DNA of 64,000 nt. Source: Rana temporaria. Taxonomy: Eukaryota > Chordata > Amphibia > Anura > Ranidae. The stretch spans positions 146,534,751 through 146,598,750 of the forward strand of contig NC_053499.1 in assembly GCF_905171775.1 (NCBI RefSeq), in the 5' to 3' direction. The notes beneath the pieces were generated by a model. It was not told the DNA's origin and did no database searches. It was given only the letters and a program-made list of their open reading frames with translations. Made by a program: the position numbers and the translations under genes. Positions 57,404-64,000 of this stretch are shown in pieces. Within the stretch, counting starts at the first letter, position 1. Every line of letters begins with the position of its first letter.

Positions 57404-58118
57404 GGGCCAGATTCTCCAATAATCTGCGGCGGCCTCGCGCAAGCTATTTACACTACGCCGCCGCAACTTACTGGAGCAAGTGCCGTATTCCTCAAGCACT
57501 TGCTCCGTAGTTTGCGGAGGCGTAGTGTAAAATGCCCGGCGTATCCCCGCGTATTTCAAAGGGGGCGGCTTATATTTAAATTAAGCGCGCCCCCGTTTCG
57601 ATCGAACTGCGCATGCGCCGGGCTAAAAATAGCCCAGTGAGCATGCTCCAGTTCTCGGCGGAAAACGTCAATGACGCTGACGTGTGCGTCATTGACGTAA
57701 AGTCGTATTCAAGAACGACTTAGGAAAACGACGTACCCGACGGGAAAAGACGACGCGGATCCGACGCCATACTTAACATGGCATACGTGGGACTGGCGTA
57801 AGGTTACCCCTCATATAGCAGGGGTAACCTTACGCAAACGACGTAGGCGACGGTTACGCGACGCAAATTCGTTTGGGAATCGGCGTATTAGGCTCATTTG
57901 CATAAACAAATGAGACCTGAACGTAAACGCCACCTAGCGGTCGACGTAGTATTGCATTTAGGATCCGACGGTGTAAGTGATTTACACTAGTCAGATCCTA
58001 GCCTAAATCCGGCGTATCTTGTTTTGTGAATACAAAACAATGATACGCCAAGGGGAATTTCGAATTACGCCGGTGTATCAGTAGATACACCGGCGTAACT
58101 TGTTTGAGAATATGGCCC
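57404..58118 (+). mobile_element. GGGCC-family MITE, copy L
   Basis: Ends GGGCCAGATTCTCC and GAGAATATGGCCC; flanks TCA and TGA. It starts 10 bp after copy K ends and has the same orientation. GCGCATGCGC at 57609-57618. Confidence 0.88.
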
Positions 58119-58335
58119 TGAGTCTCCAGTCTGTGCAAAGTCTGGAAATCTCTCCTGCACCAGAACTGTGCGCTGCAGTCGACCAGCAGATGGCGACTCT
58201 ACCACAGGATCTCCTATGAATAATACACAGGTGAAGGTCGCCAATGTGGATCTTCTGCAACAGGAAAAGGGAAAAAATATGTATTGCATCGTGATAGATG
58301 ACAGTACCAGGTGTGTGACTATGAGCTGAATTCAG

Positions 58336-58578
58336 AACGTAAGCTCCTCTGGTACAGAGACTGATGGGACTGGCTCAGTGTTCTCTGTACAGCGCTGCAG
58401 TATATGTTACAGCTATATAAATGTATAATTATAATAATAGTGTGTGATTTAGATTTTGTGGGGGGGGGTGGCAGTAGAGTGTAAGCTCCTCTGGTACAGA
58501 GACTGGTGTGACTGGCTCAGTACAGCACTGCTATATATGTCAGAGCTATATACATGTATAATAATAATAGTGAGTGAC
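58336..58578 (+). repeat. Two tandem L2-like tails
   Basis: GTAAGCTCCTCTGGTACAGA occurs twice, each followed by a GAGCTATATA/ACAGCTATATAAATG-type end and ATAATAATAG. Same tail as 26915-27037. Confidence 0.72.
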
Positions 58579-59992
58579 TGTGGGGGGGCAATAAGTAAAC
58601 TGCTATTAAAAGATAATGAATGCCGGAAAAAAGCTTAAAGTAGTTGTAAAGACTATAAATAATAAACATGTTATACTTGCCTGCTCTGTAATAGTATTGC
58701 ACGGAGTCGCCCTTTCCTCCTCCTTCTGGAGTCCCCCAATTTGTGCCGTCCACTCCTCCTCTTCTCTGAGTGCCCCCATAGCAAGCTGTGTGCTGAGGGG
58801 GCACCCATTCAGATGCCAATGTTAAAATGCCTCTTGGCATGGCTGCGCAAAGTAGCATATATTTCCGTTACTTTAAATTTCGCGGCTGCGTGACCGTGCC
58901 CGCGGGACACGCAGACTCGATGTCCTCCGGTGTCTCGCGATCGTGTCACAGAGCAGCAGAATGGGAAGAGGCCAGTGTAAAACAAGGCATCTCCCCGTTC
59001 TGCCTAGTGACAGGACACTGATCGTCTGCTCCCTGTCATCGGGAGCAGGGATCAGTGTCGTGTCACAGTAACCCCAACCCCCACACAGTTAGAACTGATT
59101 TCAGTGGTGTGCAAACCCGCCTTTTCAATTGGCATAGAATTATATTATTTTTATAATAATTATAAGCAGATGTTTAGAGTACCCCCCCCCCCCCTTTTAT
59201 CAGATGTCAAGCGCATTTTCACCATTGGAAGTCAAGAGTCCTCCACACTCCCATACATAACAGTGCTGCTGCCAGTAAGAAACTGGGGGCAGAGCTGGGA
59301 AGCGGAAAGAGAAGGGTCTGGAGGACGACCAGAGGACGGCTAGAGTCAGCTGCACAAGTCTTCTGAATGCTGAGATCAGGGGAGGAGGAGACGAGGGGAC
59401 AAGGGGGTGCTGCGGCTGGCGCAGGATCTGTAAGAGAAGTTCTGTCCTCCTCTCTGTTGCAGACTACTGGAGTCAAGATGAGGGGGGGGTACCGAAGCTG
59501 CAGGAGAGGTGTGAGGGCCTCATTTGCCTGATTCAGGGGCAGGCCTTGTGTTTGTCCCATGTGTATGAAGGTGGAAAAAAAATGTTCGCTTTAAAACAAT
59601 GCCCCCCCCTTCCATATAGAACAAAGTTCATTCAACATTCTGGTATTTAATAAAAAAAAAAAAACACAGTTTGTAAAGTGCTATATAATACAACCCCAAA
59701 CGGTATCATTAGCACTTAGTATCTCCATGACAACATCCGTTTCCTTTTTAATTACTGTTACTTTGACTTATTTTTAGCTTGGAAGGTCCTTGTAAAGTAA
59801 GTGCTGCTACCGGGCTCAGCGCAGGGATTTTCTTCCAGGAAATGAAAACATTTCACATGTAATCCATTGAGCCAATAACATGTCAGCGTTCATTATTTTA
59901 TGAAATCATAGAATGCCAGCAAGGCTCCTAAGTGTGTCTAACATCAGTAAAAGGATCATAACTCAACACCAATGTAACTTCTATTATTGCTA

Positions 59993-60402
59993 CTGTGTTT
60001 CCCCGAAAATAAGCCCGGGTCTTATAATTATTTTGGCAACAAAAGACACAGTAGGGCTTATTTTCAGGGTAGGTCTTACCATGTAATGTGCTGTCTTCTC
60101 TCCCTGCCAGTCAGGAATCCCCAGTGCGAGTTAAAATGCTTGTAAAATCCTATAATCCACTCTATTACAGTATTATATAATGTACAATGTGTATTTCTGT
60201 AATATAATTGTGCCAAATACCTTCGTTATAGCGCCGCTCTGCGCTTCTGTGACCCGCTGGAGCTCTCTTCCCTGCATTTATATTACAGAAACACACACAT
60301 TGTACATTATATACTACTGTAATAGAGAGTATTATAGAATTTTACAAGCATTTTAAACTAGGGCTTATTTTCGGGGTAGGTCTTATTTTTGGGGAAACAC
60401 GG
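59993..60402. mobile_element. TA-target MITE, TGTTTCCCCGAAAATAAG family
   Basis: Ends CTGTGTTTCCCCGAAAATAA and TTTTTGGGGAAACACGG, with TA at 59991-59992 and 60403-60404. Inner arms share ATTATATAATGTACAATGTG and its complement. Mariner-type family widespread in vertebrates. Confidence 0.85.
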
Positions 60403-60979
60403 TACATATGTTTTGGAATTCTTCTTTTTTTTTTTTTTTTTTAACTACTTTTCTGTTTCAATCTGTAACATCTCATTACTCATTACTTTCTATAAGCCCC
60501 AACAAAGGCTAGCAGAAGGAAGAGCAATTGGGGAGAGATAAAGTTTAGTTTGATTGGGTCAGAGAGTGAACTTTAAGCAATTCAGCTTTCACACCCAGTG
60601 CCCAGGGCAAAGATGGCAAATTGCGCCCTCCTTCATTATCTTATGAGGAGGAAGGGGAAAGCAAGCACAGCCCACACCTCCTCCCGACTCTCTCCTCCTT
60701 TCCTTGCTGCTTCCAGCACTGGGCTGACAGAAGTAGTGAGGCCGCTGTCACTACTCCTGTCAGCCTCATAGTAGAAGGAACTTGCAGTACAATACACGTT
60801 TTTGCCCAGGGCAGCCGGTCCCTTCTGCCCACCCCTTGTCCCGGCCCTGCTCACACCTGTACCTGCCCAAGAATTTTTACATTTCTGATTTATTTTTTTC
60901 TTTTCTTAAATTACAATCTCTTTATTTATTTTTTTCCTATATTTGTTTAGGACAAGCAAGGCTTTCTTTTGGTGATATT

Positions 60980-61738
60980 GGGCTAGATTCAGGTAGGGGC
61001 GCCCATAGTTACGGCGGCGCAGCGTATCGTATTTACGCTACGCCGCCGCAACTTACAGGAGCAAGTGCAGTATTCACAAACCACTTGCTCCGTAAGTTGC
61101 GGCGGCGTAGCGTAAATGGGGCCGGCGTAAGCGCGCGTAATTCAAATGTGGAAGGGGGGGGCGTGTTTTATGTAAATCTATGATGACCTGACGTGATTGA
61201 TGTTTTGTACGAACGGCGCATGCGCCGTCGTGTACATATCCCAGTGTGCATTGCTCCCAAGTACGCCGCAACGACGTATTGGTTTCGAAGTGAACGTAAA
61301 TTACGTCGTTTGCGTAAGTCGTTCGCGAATAGGGCTGGACGTAATTTACTTTCACTTAGAAAAATTCAAAAATCGAAGCGGGAACGACGTCCATACTTAA
61401 CATTGCGTGCGCCTCATAGAAGCAGGAGCAACGTTGAGCCGAAAAAGCCTTAGGCAAACAACGTAAAAAACTACCGCCGGGCGCACGTACGTTTGTGAAT
61501 CGGCAGGACTAGGTAATTTGCATACTCTACGCCGAAAACGACGGAAGCGCCACCTAGCGCCCAGCGTGAGAATGCACCCTAAGATACAACGGCGTAAGAG
61601 ACTTACGCCAGTCGGATCTTAGGCTAATGTCGGCGTATCTTGCTTTCTGAATACAGAAAGAAGATACGCCGGCGCAGCTTTGAATTTACGCGGCGTATCT
61701 ATGGATACCCCGGCGTAAATCATTGCTGAATCTAGCCC
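60980..61738 (+). mobile_element. GGGCC-family MITE, copy M
   Basis: Ends GGGCTAGATTCAGG and CTGAATCTAGCCC; flanks ATT and TTT. 759 bp, the longest copy. GCGCATGCGC at 61216-61225. Confidence 0.88.
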
Positions 61739-62233
61739 TTTGTTTTGCAAAAACGCCATCGTTCTCTATGCTTTTGTATCGCTCTACCTCCCACCTGATC
61801 AATCCTCATGCACAGTGGACATTTTTTTGCAGCTGCTTCTAGGGGTGTCGCCTGTAAAAGAGCCTAAACGTTGTACAAGCCTCAGCCGTGTGTTTGTTTT
61901 TATTTTATTTTTTCTAAAATGCTGCTGCAGGGAGGAAAGGCTCCTAGGAGAGTTTGCAAAACCTCCTGTGTGCACCAGGCCTCAATGTTTATAAACAATT
62001 TTACTTTGTATCTCTCTATCTCCTGTTTAAACAGTGTTTGTATATAAACACCGCCAGTTTTTTTTTTTACATCAGCTTCTATAGCTTATCTATATACACA
62101 GCAACACCCGGCTGCCATTTTGACAGTTGGGAATTGCTGGCAAGTACAAGGGGGGAGCGGCAGAAGTCAGGCCAGATAACGTGTTTTATTTTTTTTGGGC
62201 CACGGTCCCTGTCCAAAACTGGTTAGAGACTAT

Positions 62234-62961
62234 GGCCCGGATTCACATACATTGGCGCATATTTATGCAGCCGTAGGGTATCTTTTTTTACGCTACGCCG
62301 TCGCAGCGCAGAGAGACAAGCACTGGATTCACAAAGCCAGTGCTGCCAAATCTGCGCTGGGTTTCTTGGGCGTAAGTCGTCGTAAGTGGAAGTGGGCATG
62401 AGCCATGCTAATGAGGCGTGACCCCATGCAAATGATGGGCCGAGCGTCAGATAGATACGAATAACGAACGGCGCATGCGCCGTCCCGTGGCCGCATCCCA
62501 GTGCGCATGCGCAGAATCACGTCGGAACTACTCCCTAAGATACGCCGGATCACTGCCTACGACGTGAACGTAACCTACGCCTAGTCATATTCACGTACAA
62601 CGTAAACAACAAAAGATACAACGGCTTGTGTTCCCTGGTCCATACCTTTGCATGGGTTGCGCCTCCTATATGGGGAATAACTTTACGCAAACCGCGTATA
62701 TTACGCGCCGAGCGCAAGTACGTTCGTGAATCGGCGTATCTCCCTCATTTGCATATGTGCATAGAAAATCAATGGGAGCGGCAAATGCGCCCAGCGTAAA
62801 TATGCGCCCACGATACGCCGGCGTAGGAAAGTTACGTCGGTCGGATGAAGCCTATTTTCAGGCGTATCTCAGTTTATGGGCACGGCGCATTGATACGACG
62901 GCGCATACTTACACAACGTATCTCGAGATACGTCGGCGTAAGTGCTTTGTGAATCCGGCCC
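62234..62961 (+). mobile_element. GGGCC-family MITE, copy N
   Basis: Ends GGCCCGGATTCACA and TGTGAATCCGGCCC, flanked by TAT at 62231-62233 and 62962-62964. Two GCGCATGCGC sites, at 62471-62480 and 62503-62512. Confidence 0.92.
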
Positions 62962-63684
62962 TATGTCTCTTTCCTCTGTATGGGCAAGGTGACTGGGTCT
63001 CTTTAATAAACATATGAGTAGGAGGGGACATTGTGTTAACATTGACCCAGCTGGTTCCTTGCAATGGTCCCTTTTATTTAAATAATTCCTGGAATGGCAT
63101 TTGTTGTTTCCAAGTATTCTTCCCCCGGTGTTTATTCAGGAATGATTCCTAGATGTGACGGCATCGGAGGTGTTGTGTGTGGAAGTGAGACGGCTGCGCT
63201 GATCATGTCATGCATGTAATGTTCATAAACATGAGTGTGAGCAGCCGTGGCATCCGTGAAGCCTCATTTGCTGCTTGTGTTAGGTGGAGGCGCTGGAGCT
63301 GAACAAGTACAGCAGTTTGTCTGCCGTGACAATAATCTGTGCGCCGCTCAGGCTAATAGACTTGATTGACAGAGCAACATGTACAACGCCTGCTCTCAGA
63401 AGACCCTCCGGCATGTGGAGATGTTTATTAATAAGGAGCTTCTGGCATATATGATATAATTAGCCCAATAATGTATTCATTAAAATATACATATTTTATT
63501 ATTTAGCTAGGTAAAAACGTACAAAGAACAAAATGAAATTCTCTTGTAATATTAAAGCTTGGCCCAACCCCCTCCCTGTTTTCGAGACTCCTTATTGGCT
63601 AATAAGACCACCAAACTCAGTAAAGCCGCTGTCCCCTGCAGTAATTTCTTTATACCACTAGATGTCCTAAACTGAGAAAATACT

Positions 63685-64000
63685 GGGCCAGATTCAAGAA
63701 GCAATTGCGCCTGTGTAACCATAGGTTACACAGCGCAATTGCTTACTTGCTCCGGCGTAGCAAATGCTCCTGATTCAGGAACATCACTACGCCGACTGCA
63801 GCCTAAAATCTGCATGGCATAAGGCTCTTATGCCATGCATATCTTAGGCTGCATTCTTGCGTTGGCCGCTAGGGGGCGCTCCCATTGTGATCTGTGTATA
63901 GTATGCAAATTGCATACTAACACCGATTCACAACGTTGCTGCAAATTACGTAGTTTGCGTACGTCGGGTTTCGCATAAGGTTACACATCCTAATAGCAGG
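63685..64000 (-). mobile_element. GGGCC-family MITE, copy O, cut by window end
   Basis: Starts GGGCCAGATTCAAG and contains the block GCCGCTAGGGGGCGCT, then TATGCAAATTGC, near its left end, so it is in reverse orientation. Confidence 0.85.

Larger units (their letters stand above)
54251..64000 (+). other. KLHDC4: KLHDC4 intron 4, 5' part
   Basis: At least 9.75 kb of intron without coding exons. It holds a TTTAACCAC-type transposon end near 54.3 kb, an L2-like tail, a SINE-like insert, a TA-target MITE and five GGGCC-family MITEs. Stretches at 58.58-59.99 kb, 60.40-60.98 kb and 62.96-63.68 kb show nothing I recognise. Confidence 0.7.

Noticed and set aside
54251..64000. Search for KLHDC4 exon 5
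   Set aside because: No sequence encoding the expected second Kelch blade start was found; it is presumed to lie right of the window.

Overview
The window is nuclear DNA from a vertebrate, almost certainly a neobatrachian and probably ranid frog. Two interrupted, forward-strand genes are split by GT-AG or GC-AG introns, and their proteins match vertebrate SLC7A5 (LAT1) and KLHDC4. These two are neighbours in the same orientation in mammals (human 16q24.2). The rest is packed with Tc1, hAT-like, TTAA-target and other DNA transposon remnants and large minisatellites, which is typical of ranid genomes. No rRNA, tRNA or snRNA gene, CRISPR array, operon or prokaryotic feature is seen. Gene names come from remembered family sequences; no search was run.

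Layout. 1-7471: the 3' end of SLC7A5. The penultimate coding exon is at 4655-4832 and the last coding exon at 7416-7471; earlier exons lie left of the window. The 3' UTR follows, ending either near 8.09 kb or, with transposons inside it, near 14.7 kb. About 8.1-41.4 kb is intergenic: nested MITEs, two retroposed inserts with 14-bp target duplications, a solo LTR and tandem arrays with 30-, 23-, 61- and 56-bp units. 41,520-54,250: KLHDC4 promoter and its first four coding exons (41665-41763, 43523-43614, 48032-48110, 54152-54250), encoding residues 1-123. The remainder of KLHDC4 lies right of the window, so 54,251-64,000 is intron 4.

The dominant non-genic signal is a family of about 700-bp, CpG-rich, non-coding elements with ends close to GGGCCAGATTCAC. 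There are 15 copies, about 9 kb in all. Exact 3-bp target duplications are visible for seven of them, and several carry a perfect GCGCATGCGC (NRF1-type) palindrome at the same internal position. Other inserts have readable target duplications: 8 bp (hAT-like), TTAA, TA (Tc1/mariner), 5 bp (solo LTRs) and 9-14 bp (retroposed). This lets the order of nested insertions be read directly.

The two genes are neighbours rather than partners in a pathway. SLC7A5 is a plasma-membrane amino-acid exchanger; KLHDC4 is a Kelch-repeat protein. I found no clearly new biological system. The best leads are the MITE family with its embedded NRF1-type sites, a minisatellite that runs up to the SLC7A5 splice acceptor, a GC-AG intron in KLHDC4, a diverged duplicated segment on both sides of the SLC7A5 exons, and an unclassified retroposed repeat family.
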